Assembly (NCBI GenBank): GCA_050743265.1
Contig: JBOGEN010000119.1
Span: 1-48,511, forward strand
Origin: JBOGEN01 sp050743265
GTDB taxonomy: Bacteria; Actinomycetota; Actinomycetes; JBOGEN01
DNA length: 48,511 nt
Direction of reading: 5' to 3'
Shown: positions 35,622 through 43,785 of the stretch, piece after piece
How positions within the stretch are numbered: position 1 is the first letter of the stretch
Layout: each line of letters opens with the position of its first letter
Made by a program: the position numbers and the translations under genes
Notes under the pieces: model-generated
Told to the model about the DNA's origin: nothing
What the model saw: the letters and a program-made list of their open reading frames with translations, nothing else
The model's database searches: none

Positions 35622-36479
35622 ATGCCCGCCCGTTCCGACCGGGCCGCCGAGGCCGGTCACTCCTCGGACCCGGCTGCGCTGCTCGCCTTGGCCCGCGACG
35701 TCGCCCATCGCGCCGGGCGGCTGCTCGTCGAGCGGCGTCCGCCCGGCGCGCTGGCGGTGACGTCGAAGTCCACGCCCACCGACATCGTCACCGCGATGGA
35801 TACCGCGGCCGAGCGGCTGATCGTCCAGGCGCTGCGTGCGGCACGTCCCGGTGACCCGGTGCTCGGCGAGGAGGGGACGCCCGGCGCCGACGCGGATGCG
35901 GACACGGAACCCGGCGCGCACCCAGGTGGCGTGCGCTGGGTCGTCGACCCGATCGACGGCACGGTCAACTACTTCTACGGCATCCCCGCGTACGCGGTGA
36001 GCATCGCCGCCGAGGTCGACGGGGAGGTCGTCGCGGGCGTCGTGCACAACCCCGTGTCCGGCGAGACGTGGACGGCGACGCGGGGCGGGGGAGCCCGGCT
36101 CGACGACGACCCGGTCACCGTCAACGAGCCGGTCCCGCTGGACCGGGCTTTGGTCGGCACCGGCTTCGCGTACGCGGCGGAGCGGCGAGCCCGCCAGGCC
36201 GGCATCCTGCTCACCGCCCTGCCCGCGGTCCGTGACATCCGCCGGGCCGGGGCGGCCTCGCTCGACCTGTGTGCGGTGGCGTGCGGGCGGCTGGACGGCT
36301 ACTACGAGCAGGGCCTCGCCCCCTGGGACCTGGCCGCGGGCGGGCTCGTCGCCCGTGAGGCCGGGGCACGGGTCGAGGGCGCGTACGGCAAGCCGGCGGG
36401 GGAGGATCTGGTGATCGCCGCGCCGCCGGGGGTATTCGAACCCCTGCACGACCTCGTGGCGCCGCTGTTCTCGGCCTGA
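35622..36479 (+). CDS. Inositol monophosphatase family phosphatase (SuhB-like)
   Basis: 285 residues. Motif A is WVVDPIDGTVNYFYGIPAYA, motif B is YEQGLAPWDLAAGGLVAREA, and the GEEGT acidic pair precedes motif A. These bind Mg2+ or Li+. In mycobacteria related genes help make inositol for phosphatidylinositol and mycothiol. ATG 35622 lies 66 bp after the S9 stop. It may share transcription with the PhoD-like gene 42 bp downstream. An acidic insert (ADADADTEPGAHPGG) lies between the GEEGT and motif A. Confidence 0.93.
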   Translation: MPARSDRAAEAGHSSDPAALLALARDVAHRAGRLLVERRPPGALAVTSKSTPTDIVTAMDTAAERLIVQALRAARPGDPVLGEEGTPGADADADTEPGAHPGGVRWVVDPIDGTVNYFYGIPAYAVSIAAEVDGEVVAGVVHNPVSGETWTATRGGGARLDDDPVTVNEPVPLDRALVGTGFAYAAERRARQAGILLTALPAVRDIRRAGAASLDLCAVACGRLDGYYEQGLAPWDLAAGGLVAREAGARVEGAYGKPAGEDLVIAAPPGVFEPLHDLVAPLFSA

Positions 36480-36521
36480 CCGGCGCCACGTTCACGCCCT
36501 GCTGCCCCCTGGAGGACAGCC

Positions 36522-38168
36522 ATGCCGCACCTCGTGGTCGGCCCGATGTTGCGCTACGTCGACACGGGAAGCGCCACGGTGTGGGTGGAGACCGACACCC
36601 CCTGCGAGGTCGAGGTGCTCGGCACGTCGACCCGCACACTCACGGTGCACGGACACCACTACGGCCTCGTCGTGCTCGACGGGCTCGAGCCGGGGGCCAG
36701 CGTCCCGTACACGGTGAGCCTCGACGGCGTGCCGGTGTGGCCGGAGCCGGGCGCGGGGCCGGGCGACTCCCCGCCGCGGAGCCGTATCCGCACGCCGTCC
36801 GAGGGGTCCGGGTTGCGGCTGCTGTTCGGCTCGTGCCGGACGAGCGTGCCGCACACGCCCGAGGAGTGGCGCGTGCACGGGGTCGACGCGCTGCGGGCGT
36901 ACGCCCGGCGCATGGCTGCCGCCCCCGATGACGCCGAGTGGCCGGACGCTCTGCTGCTGCTCGGGGACCAGGTGTACGCGGACGAGACGTCCGAACGGGT
37001 GCGCGAGGTCATGCAGGCGCGTCGGGACACCGAGAAGCCGCCGGGTACCGAGGTGGCCGACTTCGAGGAGTACGCCGCCCTGTACCGGCTGGCCTGGAGT
37101 GACCCGGAGGTGCGCTGGCTGCTCTCCACGGTGCCCACGGCGATGGTCTTCGACGACCACGACATCCGTGACGACTGGAACACCTCCGAGACATGGCGGG
37201 CCCAGATGGCAGCCCATCCCTGGTGGTCGGTCCGCATCCGGGGCGGGCTCGGTGCGTACTGGCTGTACCAGCACCTGGGCAACCTCGCACCCGAGGACCT
37301 GGCCCAGGACCGGGTCCTCGCCTCGCTCCGGCGGTGCGCGGACGAGGGCCGCGACGGGGGGGCGGTGCTCGACGCGTTCGCGGCGGAGGCGGACCGTGAC
37401 CCCGCGGCGTACCGGTGGAGCTTCGTGCGGGACTTCGGCCGTACGCGGCTTGTCGTCGTGGACACCCGCTGCGGTCGCATGCTCGACGAGGGCAACCGCC
37501 TCATCGTGGACGCCGACGAGTGGTCATGGGTGGAGGAGAAGGCCGAGGCGGACGTCGACCACCTGCTGGTCGGGACCTCCCTGCCGTACCTGCTGCCGAG
37601 GGGGATCCACCACATCGAGGGCTGGAACGAGGCGGTCTGCGCCGGCGCCTGGGGCCGTCGGGCGGCGCGCGTGGGCGAGCGGATCCGTCAGGGCGTCGAC
37701 CTGGAGCACTGGGCCGCCTTCCGGCGGTCTTTCGACGCCATGTCCAGGCTGCTGCGGCGGGTGGCCACGCGCCCCGGCGCGCCGGCCAGCGTCGTCGTCA
37801 TGTCGGGCGACGTCCATTACTCCTACCTGGCCCGCGTACGCCTGCCCGGCGCCCCGTCCGGGGCCTCGGCGGTCGTGCAGGCCGTGTGCTCCCCCGTGCG
37901 CAACCCGCTCAGCCGGAAGATGCGCTACGCCAACGCCGTGGCACAGGTCGCGCTCGCCCGGGTCGTGGGGCGGGCGCTGGCCGGCGCGGCCGGGCTGCGC
38001 AGGCCCGAACTCGACTGGAGCATGGAGGGCGGTCCCTGGTTCGACAACGCGCTCGCCACCATCGTCGTGGACGGGAGGACCGCCCGGCTCCGGTGGGAGC
38101 GGGCGGTCCTCCGTGACGGTGTGGAGTCCGTGCTGGCTGTCTCGGACCTGTCGGTCACCCGTGGTTGA
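36522..38168 (+). CDS. PhoD-like metallophosphatase
   Basis: 548 residues. Metallophosphatase signatures are LRLLFGSCRTSVPH, LLLLGDQVYADETSERV (metal Asp), AMVFDDHDIRDDWN (Asp-His) and VVVMSGDVHYSYLARV (Asp-His). PhoD-like enzymes use Ca2+ and Fe3+ and cleave phosphomono- and diesters. Unlike secreted PhoD there is no Tat signal; it starts directly with VVGPMLRYVDTG, so it is probably cytoplasmic. The N-terminal ~95 residues form a beta-sandwich. ATG 36522 follows GGAGGAC by a short gap. Confidence 0.92.
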   Translation: MPHLVVGPMLRYVDTGSATVWVETDTPCEVEVLGTSTRTLTVHGHHYGLVVLDGLEPGASVPYTVSLDGVPVWPEPGAGPGDSPPRSRIRTPSEGSGLRLLFGSCRTSVPHTPEEWRVHGVDALRAYARRMAAAPDDAEWPDALLLLGDQVYADETSERVREVMQARRDTEKPPGTEVADFEEYAALYRLAWSDPEVRWLLSTVPTAMVFDDHDIRDDWNTSETWRAQMAAHPWWSVRIRGGLGAYWLYQHLGNLAPEDLAQDRVLASLRRCADEGRDGGAVLDAFAAEADRDPAAYRWSFVRDFGRTRLVVVDTRCGRMLDEGNRLIVDADEWSWVEEKAEADVDHLLVGTSLPYLLPRGIHHIEGWNEAVCAGAWGRRAARVGERIRQGVDLEHWAAFRRSFDAMSRLLRRVATRPGAPASVVVMSGDVHYSYLARVRLPGAPSGASAVVQAVCSPVRNPLSRKMRYANAVAQVALARVVGRALAGAAGLRRPELDWSMEGGPWFDNALATIVVDGRTARLRWERAVLRDGVESVLAVSDLSVTRG

Positions 38169-38195
38169 GCCGCCGCGGGCGTCTCGTGCGGCTCG

Positions 38196-38214
38196 GCTCA
38201 GGAAAGGGCTGAGC
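38196..38214. terminator. Hairpin between the PhoD-like gene and the small minus-strand gene
   Basis: GCTCAG (38196-38201) pairs with CTGAGC (38209-38214), with a 7-nt purine loop. A weak bidirectional terminator, no U-tract. Confidence 0.45.
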
Positions 38215-38219
38215 AGGGG

Positions 38220-38453
38220 CTAGAAGGGTTCGGCGACCCCTGGCCCGGTGACCCCCGGCTGCTGCCCGGTGACCCCCGGTTGCTCGGCGACGCCGTCCTC
38301 GGGGACACCGTGCTCAGCCGCGATCCGACGAAGGTCGTCCAGGGCGAACCCATGGGACTGCACTCCGAAGTCGTCACCGGCGGCCTCCGCCAGTCTCAGT
38401 TCCTCGGTGATGGAGCGGAGCCGCTCGGTGATCTCGGCGGTGAACTCGCCCAT
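38220..38453 (-). CDS. Small hypothetical protein, 77 aa, with heptad repeat end
   Basis: No family recognised. The first 45 residues are helical (FTAEITERLRSITEELRLAE), and the C-terminus carries two near-perfect copies of Gln-Pro-Gly-Val-Thr-Gly from a 21-bp duplication, then PGVAEPF. Translation begins at ATG 38453, 8 nt after GAGGAGG; ATG 38459 in the same frame is too close to that site. Convergent with the PhoD-like gene. Confidence 0.6.
   Translation of the reverse strand: MGEFTAEITERLRSITEELRLAEAAGDDFGVQSHGFALDDLRRIAAEHGVPEDGVAEQPGVTGQQPGVTGPGVAEPF
38244..38284. repeat. 21-bp tandem duplication in the small hypothetical gene
   Basis: Copies at 38244-38263 and 38265-38284 differ at one base (c38259, t38280). 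They encode the repeated Gln-Pro-Gly-Val-Thr-Gly unit. Confidence 0.9.
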
Positions 38454-38830
38454 GGGCATGGCCTCCTCGTGGTCGACGTTCGCGGGTCGCGCGGGGGCGC
38501 GGGTCGCGAGGGGGTCGTGCGTCCAGGTTCGTGACGTTTCGTCCTGATGTCCGAAGCGGACCGCTCCAGCGTAGTGCTCGTGCTGTGGTGGATTTGCCCG
38601 GTGCCGGGGGCCATGCGCTCGTACCGTGGGGCGGAAACGCGGGGCCACATGGACACGCGAGGCATGTTCCCCGGTGGACGTGTGCTCAATCTCACAGCCG
38701 GATCGGCCAAAACCGGGCGGGATAAGGCTGGCTGACAGGGCACAATCTCCGCCCCGGATCGGGCACAACTTCGGCCTCCCGCGCGTTACACCCGCGCTGG
38801 ACACCTCATGCTTCGGAAGGTTGCAGCACC
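38454..38830. other. 377-bp gene-free region before DUF4193
   Basis: No credible gene. TACGCT on the minus strand (38568-38573) may be the -10 of the small hypothetical gene. TTACAC at 38786-38791 may be part of the DUF4193 promoter; a clean -10 is not visible. The region holds two copies of CGGATCGG, 60 bp apart. It is less GC-rich than its neighbours. Confidence 0.4.
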
Positions 38831-39130
38831 ATGGCCACTGACTACGACGCGCCGCGTAAGAACGACGACGACCTCGACCAGGACAGCATCGAGGAGCTCA
38901 AGGCGCGCCGAGTGGACAAGGCCGCGGGCACCGCCGATGTGGACGAGAACGAGATCGCCGAGTCCCTCGAGCTACCAGGCGCGGACCTGTCGAACGAGGA
39001 GCTGTCCGTCAGGGTGCTCCCGCGCCAGGCGGACGAGTTCACCTGCGCGCGCTGCTTCCTCGTCCACCACCGCAGCCAGCTCGCCAAGGAAGTCGGCGGG
39101 CAGTTCATCTGCACCGAGTGTGCGGCCTGA
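38831..39130 (+). CDS. DUF4193 small zinc-binding-type protein
   Basis: 99 residues. Starts MATDYDAPRKNDDDLDQDSI, very acidic, and ends with a zinc-ribbon-like segment FTCARCFLVHHRSQLA and FICTECAA (two Cys-x2-Cys pairs). Actinobacteria-specific and, from memory, next to the dut block in mycobacteria (Rv2699c). Function unknown; RNA-polymerase or ribosome-associated roles are speculation. ATG 38831 follows GGAAGG by 10 nt. Confidence 0.93.
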   Translation: MATDYDAPRKNDDDLDQDSIEELKARRVDKAAGTADVDENEIAESLELPGADLSNEELSVRVLPRQADEFTCARCFLVHHRSQLAKEVGGQFICTECAA

Positions 39131-39223
39131 AGCACCGGCACCGGCACCGTCACTGGCGTGGGCGTGCGGGCGAGAGATTCATGCGGGCCGGTCGGCTGTC
39201 CGCCCCGCGGATGTCAGGGCCGG

Positions 39224-39505
39224 TCAGGTGACCTCTTCGAGCCCGGGTGGCAGGGCCCCCGTCGACTTGCGGTAGTACGCCGCGGCCTTGCGCGTCGCGA
39301 ACAGCCGGGCGAGCCCCACGGCCGCCCCGCTGAGCAGGGCCCAGCCCACCGCCTCCGGCCAGGTGGTGTCCGGCGACTCCGGGTTCGCCGGGGGGTTCTT
39401 CCCTGTCGCCTTCTTCCACGAGGTCTCGACGACCTTCTTGGCGGCGATCCCCGCGACAACCGCGGAGAGCCCGCCGATCACCTTCCATGACGTCGCTCCG
39501 GCCAT
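39224..39505 (-). CDS. DUF4235 two-helix membrane protein
   Basis: 93 residues. Two hydrophobic stretches (VIGGLSAVVAGIAAKKVVE, near residues 9-27, and AVGWALLSGAAVGLARLFAT) and a Lys-rich linker with the family motif TSWKKATGKNPPANPES. Function unknown. ATG 39505 follows CAGGAT by a short gap. Divergent from the DUF885 gene with 64 bp between starts. Confidence 0.88.
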   Translation of the reverse strand: MAGATSWKVIGGLSAVVAGIAAKKVVETSWKKATGKNPPANPESPDTTWPEAVGWALLSGAAVGLARLFATRKAAAYYRKSTGALPPGLEEVT

Positions 39506-39556
39506 ACCGGCATCCTGCCCCAGCCGGACGTCCGAAACCGCATCGGCAGGCCGGGG

Positions 39557-39562
39557 TACGGT
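39557..39562 (+). promoter_or_regulatory. -10 box for leaderless DUF885 transcript
   Basis: TACGGT lies exactly 7 nt before GTG 39570. Confidence 0.6.
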
Positions 39563-39569
39563 GCGCTTC

Positions 39570-41228
39570 GTGTCTGCTCCGCGCGTGATCCCGTCCGCCG
39601 TCCCGCTGGGTGACGGCCCTTTCGACCGCCTCGCCGGCGAGCTCCTCGCGGACGAGCTGGCGGCGAGCCCGACCGGCGGGTCCGCGCTCGGCCTCACCGC
39701 GTACGACCCGTACCTGCCCGACCTGTCGGCGGACGCACTGGCGGCGCGGCACCGCGCCGAGGACGCGTGGGCCGAGCGCTTCGCGGCCCTGGCGGACGCG
39801 GACCTGAGCCCGGACGAGCGCATCGACCGCGACCTCGTCCACATGACGCTGCGGGGCCGGGCACTCATGCGCGACTGGGAGGAGTGGCGCCGCAGCCCGG
39901 ACGCGTACGCCGGGGTGGCCCTCTCCTCGGTGTTCACCCTGCTGCTGCACCGGCTCCGCCCGGAGCGCGAGCTCGCGCCCGACGTCGCGGCCCGGCTGCG
40001 CGCCACACCGGATCTGCTCGCGCAAGGTCAGGCGAACCTCGACCCGGAGCTGGCCTCCCCGCTGCTCGTCCGGCGCGCGCTCAGCCAGGCGCGGGCCGGG
40101 GGCGCGTACTGCCGTGCGATCGCCGGTGAGATCTCCGACGAGTCGTTCCGCGCCGAGGTCGCCGCGGCGGGAGAGGTCGCGGGGCTGGCCTTCGACGAGT
40201 TCGTCACCCATCTCGAGGGGCTCGCGGAGAAGGCGCGTGGCGGCTGGGCGATCGGCGAAGAGCGGTACGACGGGCTGCTGAGAAATGCCGAGGGCCTCAC
40301 GTACGGCGCGCGGGAGATGCGGGACCGGGGGCAGGCCACCTACGACGAGCTGGCGGCGCGGATGCGCGCGTACAGCCGCGAGCTGCGCGGCGACGACGAC
40401 TGGCGCGCCCTGCTCGAGACGCTGAACACGGACCACCCGCCGACACCGGAGGCGATGCGGGACGAGTACGCCGAGGTGACGGCCGCCGCGCGGGCGTTCT
40501 GCGTCGAGCACGACCTCGTCACCCTGCCGCCGGGCGAGGAGTGCCGGGTGGTGCCGTCGGCCCCGTTCACCCGGGCGATGCTCGCCGTCGCGCACTACAT
40601 CCCACCGCCGCCGTTCTCCGACCGCCGGGCCGGCCACTTCTTCGTCCCGTACCCGCCGGACGGCGCCACCCCGGAGCAGGTCGAGGGACGCCTGGCCACG
40701 AACAGCCGGGCCTCGATGTGGACGATCAGCGCGCACGAGGCCTACCCCGGTCACCACTGGCACCTCGCCCACCTGGCGGCGTCCGGGACGCGGCCGCTGC
40801 GCCTGGTGTACGGCTCGACGTACTTCACCGAGGGCTGGGGGCTCTACTCCGAGGAGCTCATGCGCGAGCAGGACTTCTTCCCCGAGCAGCGGGCCGTCGT
40901 GGGTCAGCTCGACGCACGGCTCTTCCGGGCCGCGCGGATCGTCGTCGACACCTCGCTGCACCTCGGGGAGATGACGGTCGAGCAGGCGGTGGAGTACATG
41001 TCCACCAAGGCGTCGCTGTCTCCGGAGACCGCGCAGGCCGAGGTCTCCCGGTACTGCGCCTGGCCGACCCAGGCCGCCTCGTACCTCACCGGCGCGCTCG
41101 AGATCGCCCGGATGCGCGACGACTGGCTGGCCGCAGGGCGCGGCAGCCTCCGCGAGTTCCACGACACGGCGGCCGGCACCGGTCGGCTGCCGATCGTCCT
41201 CGTCGGACGCTGCCTCGGAGGGGCGTGA
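39570..41228 (+). CDS. DUF885 zinc-dependent peptidase-like protein
   Basis: 552 residues, mainly helical. The zinc site is TISAHEAYPGHHWHLAHL, the His-Glu-x3-Gly-His-His signature of DUF885, followed by the Glu-containing STYFTEGWGLYSEELM. These are distant M32-like carboxypeptidases; the substrate is unknown, and it has no signal peptide. GTG 39570 is set by the TACGGT box. No partner is seen. The 156 bp after the stop hold the leader ORF of dut. Confidence 0.92.
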   Translation: MSAPRVIPSAVPLGDGPFDRLAGELLADELAASPTGGSALGLTAYDPYLPDLSADALAARHRAEDAWAERFAALADADLSPDERIDRDLVHMTLRGRALMRDWEEWRRSPDAYAGVALSSVFTLLLHRLRPERELAPDVAARLRATPDLLAQGQANLDPELASPLLVRRALSQARAGGAYCRAIAGEISDESFRAEVAAAGEVAGLAFDEFVTHLEGLAEKARGGWAIGEERYDGLLRNAEGLTYGAREMRDRGQATYDELAARMRAYSRELRGDDDWRALLETLNTDHPPTPEAMRDEYAEVTAAARAFCVEHDLVTLPPGEECRVVPSAPFTRAMLAVAHYIPPPPFSDRRAGHFFVPYPPDGATPEQVEGRLATNSRASMWTISAHEAYPGHHWHLAHLAASGTRPLRLVYGSTYFTEGWGLYSEELMREQDFFPEQRAVVGQLDARLFRAARIVVDTSLHLGEMTVEQAVEYMSTKASLSPETAQAEVSRYCAWPTQAASYLTGALEIARMRDDWLAAGRGSLREFHDTAAGTGRLPIVLVGRCLGGA

Positions 41229-41305
41229 GTCTCGGCGCCTGTCGGCCGGGCGTGAGGTCCGCCACGGATCCCGGCTCGATGCCCGTCCGCGGCAGGCCTG
41301 GGCGG

Positions 41306-41311
41306 TAGGGT
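41306..41311 (+). promoter_or_regulatory. -10 box for the leaderless dut leader ORF
   Basis: TAGGGT lies 8 nt before GTG 41320, matching the spacing of other leaderless starts here. This is the only good -10 upstream of dut. Confidence 0.5.
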
Positions 41312-41319
41312 CGGCGCCC

Positions 41320-41388
41320 GTGACACGCACGGCCCACCGCACCCGCGCAGCTGCGGCGACCCTCTCCCCGGACGGGGGCGCACGGTGA
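41320..41388 (+). CDS. Putative 22-aa leader peptide ORF coupled to dut
   Basis: GTG at 41320 opens a 22-codon frame (basic and Ala-rich, MTRTAHRTRAAAA then TLSPDGGAR) whose TGA stop (41386-41388) overlaps the dut GTG as GTGA. With the TAGGGT box 8 nt upstream it would be read from the 5' end of the mRNA and hand ribosomes to dut. No standing pause motif is seen. It could instead be a dispensable stretch of leader; the exact fit of both ends is the argument. Confidence 0.5.
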   Translation: MTRTAHRTRAAAATLSPDGGAR

Positions 41389-41855
41389 ACGGTGCGCCCC
41401 AGGTGCTCGTCCGGCGGCTCGACCCCGAGCTGCCCATTCCCGCGTACGCCCACCCGGGCGACGCCGGCGCTGACCTGGTGACCGCCGTGGACGTCGACCT
41501 CGCCCCCGGGGAGCGGGCGACCGTGCCCACCGGGGTCGCGATCGCCCTGCCCGACGGGTACGCGGCATTCGTCCACCCTCGGTCGGGTCTGGCCGCACGC
41601 CACGGGGTCTCGATCGTCAACGCCCCCGGGACGGTCGACGCGGGCTACCGCGGTGAGGTCAAGGTGACGCTGGTCAACACGGACCCGCGGACGCCGGTCA
41701 GCCTGCGCCGCGGTGACCGCATCGCCCAGCTGATCGTCCAGCGGGTGGAGCGGGTGACGTTCTGTGAGGTGAGGTTGCTGCCAGGTTCCGCGAGGGGCGA
41801 GGGTGGACACGGTTCCACCGGGGGGTTCGCCGTCCCGGCCCAGGAAGGGGAGTGA
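41385..41855 (+). CDS. dut: dUTP diphosphatase
   Basis: 156 residues, the homotrimeric dUTPase size. All five motifs are present: HPGDAGADL, HPRSGLAARHGVSI, NAPGTVDAGYRGEVKVTLVN, RRGDRIAQLIVQRV and GEGGHGSTGGFA (the flexible C-terminal P-loop-like end). It makes dUMP for thymidylate synthesis and keeps uracil out of DNA. GTG 41385 has GGGGG upstream and overlaps the leader-ORF stop. In mycobacteria dut lies in the same block as DUF3710 and the OB-fold gene (recalled). Confidence 0.97.
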   Translation: MNGAPQVLVRRLDPELPIPAYAHPGDAGADLVTAVDVDLAPGERATVPTGVAIALPDGYAAFVHPRSGLAARHGVSIVNAPGTVDAGYRGEVKVTLVNTDPRTPVSLRRGDRIAQLIVQRVERVTFCEVRLLPGSARGEGGHGSTGGFAVPAQEGE

Positions 41856-41856
41856 C

Positions 41857-42666
41857 GTGGTGGCACGCAGCCGACGGGACAGCAGGAACCGGCGCGGCAA
41901 CCGCCGCCCGCGCCGTGCGCCGGGTACGCACGCCGGGGGCGTGGGCCGGCACACCGAGCACGAGGGTCTCGAGGACGCCGACAACGTCACCGAGGCCGAG
42001 GACCTCCCCGAAGGCGAGGACGCCACGCCGAAGCACCAGCACGAGCGGATGGATGAGCCCTCGGGCCCCTACGACGTCGCCGGGTTCGAGGACGACGGGC
42101 TCCCGCGCGTCGACCTCGGAGGCCTGCGCGTGCCGGTCCTGTCCGGGACGGAGGTCCGTGTCGACGTCCAGAACGACCAGGTCGTCGCGGCCAACATCGT
42201 GCTCGGCGACAGCGCGCTGCAGCTCCAGGCGTTCGCCGCGCCCCGCAGCAGCGGCATCTGGGAGGAGGTGCGCGCCGAGATCGTGGCCGGCATCAGCCAG
42301 TCCGGCGGGACGGCCGACGAGCAGCTCGGCGCGTTCGGCGTCGAGCTCCGCGCGCAGGTGCCCGTCCGCCGCCAGGACGGGCGTAGCGCCCTGCAGCCCG
42401 CCCGCTTCGTCGGGCACGACGGGCCGCGCTGGTTCCTCCGTGGCGTGGTGACCGGCAGCGCCCTGTCCGAGCCCGGCAACCTGGCCGTCCTCGAACGGGC
42501 GTTCCGGGCGGTCGTCGTCGTCCGCGGCGAGAACCCCAAGCCCCCGCGGGAGCCCCTCGACCTGCGGCTCCCGGTCGAGCCCGAGGAGGGCGAGCACGCG
42601 GAGGGAGCGGAGGAGCACAGCCTCGACCCGTTCACCCGCGGACCTGAGATCACCGAGACACGGTGA
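41857..42666 (+). CDS. DUF3710 family protein
   Basis: 269 residues. The start is very basic (MVARSRRDSRNRRGNRRPRR), then acidic, followed by the DUF3710 domain from PYDVAGFEDDGLPRVDLGGL to WFLRGVVTGSALS, and an acidic tail. A nucleic-acid or ribosome role is possible but unproven. GTG 41857 follows AGGAAGGGG; GTG 41860 is next in frame. It follows dut by 1 bp and overlaps a possible GTG start of the OB-fold gene (GTGA, 42663). Confidence 0.9.
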   Translation: MVARSRRDSRNRRGNRRPRRAPGTHAGGVGRHTEHEGLEDADNVTEAEDLPEGEDATPKHQHERMDEPSGPYDVAGFEDDGLPRVDLGGLRVPVLSGTEVRVDVQNDQVVAANIVLGDSALQLQAFAAPRSSGIWEEVRAEIVAGISQSGGTADEQLGAFGVELRAQVPVRRQDGRSALQPARFVGHDGPRWFLRGVVTGSALSEPGNLAVLERAFRAVVVVRGENPKPPREPLDLRLPVEPEEGEHAEGAEEHSLDPFTRGPEITETR

Positions 42667-42679
42667 GCGCTTCGCTCGG

Positions 42680-42685
42680 TACGCT
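42680..42685 (+). promoter_or_regulatory. -10 box for internal leaderless transcript of the OB-fold gene
   Basis: TACGCT lies 7 nt before GTG 42693, inside the operon, 14 bp after the DUF3710 stop. Confidence 0.55.
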
Positions 42686-42692
42686 GCTAGCC

Positions 42693-43097
42693 GTGGACAC
42701 GCCCGGATCGGCGACGGGGAGGAAGCGGCCAGGCCGGCTGCGACGCGCCGTGTCCCGGTTCACGACCACCCGTGACGAGCTGGACGCGCAGGACCTGATC
42801 AGCGACGCGCGCGAGTCGGGTGCGACGCCCGTGGCCGACTGCGGCGACCGGGACCGGGTCGAGGTCTCCGGCTTTCTCCGGACTGTGACGCTGCGGCCGC
42901 GGGCCGGCGTCCCGGCGCTGGAGGCCGAGCTGTTCGACGGGTCAGGTTCCGTCACGTTGGTCTGGCTGGGCCGCCGCCAGATCACCGGCATCGAGCCCGG
43001 CCGTACGCTCGCCGTCGAGGGGCTGGTGACGCTCGACGCGACAGGCCGGCGGCTCATCTTCAACCCGAAGTACACGCTGCGTCCGGGGGCCGAGTGA
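42693..43097 (+). CDS. OB-fold nucleic-acid-binding protein
   Basis: 134 residues. The OB fold runs from DRVEVSGFLRTVTLRPR through LEAELFDGSGSVTLVWLG to LIFNPKYTLRPG, typical of the actinobacterial OB-fold protein next to dut. Likely binds single-stranded DNA or RNA. Two starts compete: GTG 42663, which overlaps the DUF3710 stop as GTGA, and GTG 42693, with a perfect leaderless -10 box. I chose 42693 because it gives the family length; both may be used. The stop overlaps the next start as GTGA (43094). Confidence 0.88.
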   Translation: MDTPGSATGRKRPGRLRRAVSRFTTTRDELDAQDLISDARESGATPVADCGDRDRVEVSGFLRTVTLRPRAGVPALEAELFDGSGSVTLVWLGRRQITGIEPGRTLAVEGLVTLDATGRRLIFNPKYTLRPGAE

Positions 43098-43780
43098 GCG
43101 GCGAGCCCACACCCGAGAGCTCAAAGACGCAGCAGAGCACGCTCGCAGAGGCTCAGCGGGACACGCTCGCGCAGGCTCTCGGCGGTCGGCGGGGGCTCCT
43201 CGACTCCGGGTTGCCGGGCATCGTCTTCGTCGCGGTCTTCACGCTGACCAGCCTGACACCGGCGTTGTGGGCTGCGGTCGGCGTGGGCGTCCTGCTCACT
43301 GTTGTCCGTCTCGTCCGGCGCGAGACACTGCAGCACGCGCTTGCCGGCTTCGTCGGTGTGGCGATCGCCGCGTTCATCGCGCACCGGACGGGGGAGGCGC
43401 GCAACTTCTTCCTCCCCGGCCTGTTCATCAACGCCGGGTACGGGGCCGCATACGCCCTCTCGATCCTCGTCCGGTGGCCGCTCATCGGCGTGGTGATCGG
43501 GCCGCTGGTCGGAGAGGGCACGGCCTGGCGCTCGGACCCCGCGAGGTACCGGGCGTACGCGCTCGCGAGCTGGGTGTGGGTGGCGATGTTCGCACTGCGG
43601 CTCGCCGTCCAGCTGCCGCTGTACCTGGCCGGCTGGGTCGTGGCGCTCGGCGTCGCCAAGCTCGCGATGGGCTGGCCCCTGTTCCTCATGGGCGGCTGGG
43701 TCTGCTGGCTCATCCTGCGCCGCGTGCCGACGACGACCCCGCACACGGACGGCTCAGACAGCCCGACGCGCCCGGCCTGA
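43094..43780 (+). CDS. DUF3159 multi-pass membrane protein
   Basis: 228 residues with about six membrane segments, for example GIVFVAVFTLTSLTPALWAA, AGFVGVAIAAFIAHRTG and SWVWVAMFALRLAVQLPLYL. The first 35 residues are cytosolic and Gln/Ser-rich. DUF3159 is an actinobacterial family of unknown role, always near OB-fold/dut/CeoBC genes from memory (Rv2693c). GTG 43094 overlaps the OB-fold stop as GTGA, which suggests coupling. Convergent with ceoC, 5 bp between stops. Confidence 0.92.
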   Translation: MSGEPTPESSKTQQSTLAEAQRDTLAQALGGRRGLLDSGLPGIVFVAVFTLTSLTPALWAAVGVGVLLTVVRLVRRETLQHALAGFVGVAIAAFIAHRTGEARNFFLPGLFINAGYGAAYALSILVRWPLIGVVIGPLVGEGTAWRSDPARYRAYALASWVWVAMFALRLAVQLPLYLAGWVVALGVAKLAMGWPLFLMGGWVCWLILRRVPTTTPHTDGSDSPTRPA

Positions 43781-43785
43781 CGTGC

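Noticed and set aside
33000..36449. Minus-strand open frame of about 1,149 codons
   Set aside because: Opposite hemH, the S9 peptidase and inositol monophosphatase, all of which have full motif sets; the frame is a shadow of GC-rich third positions.
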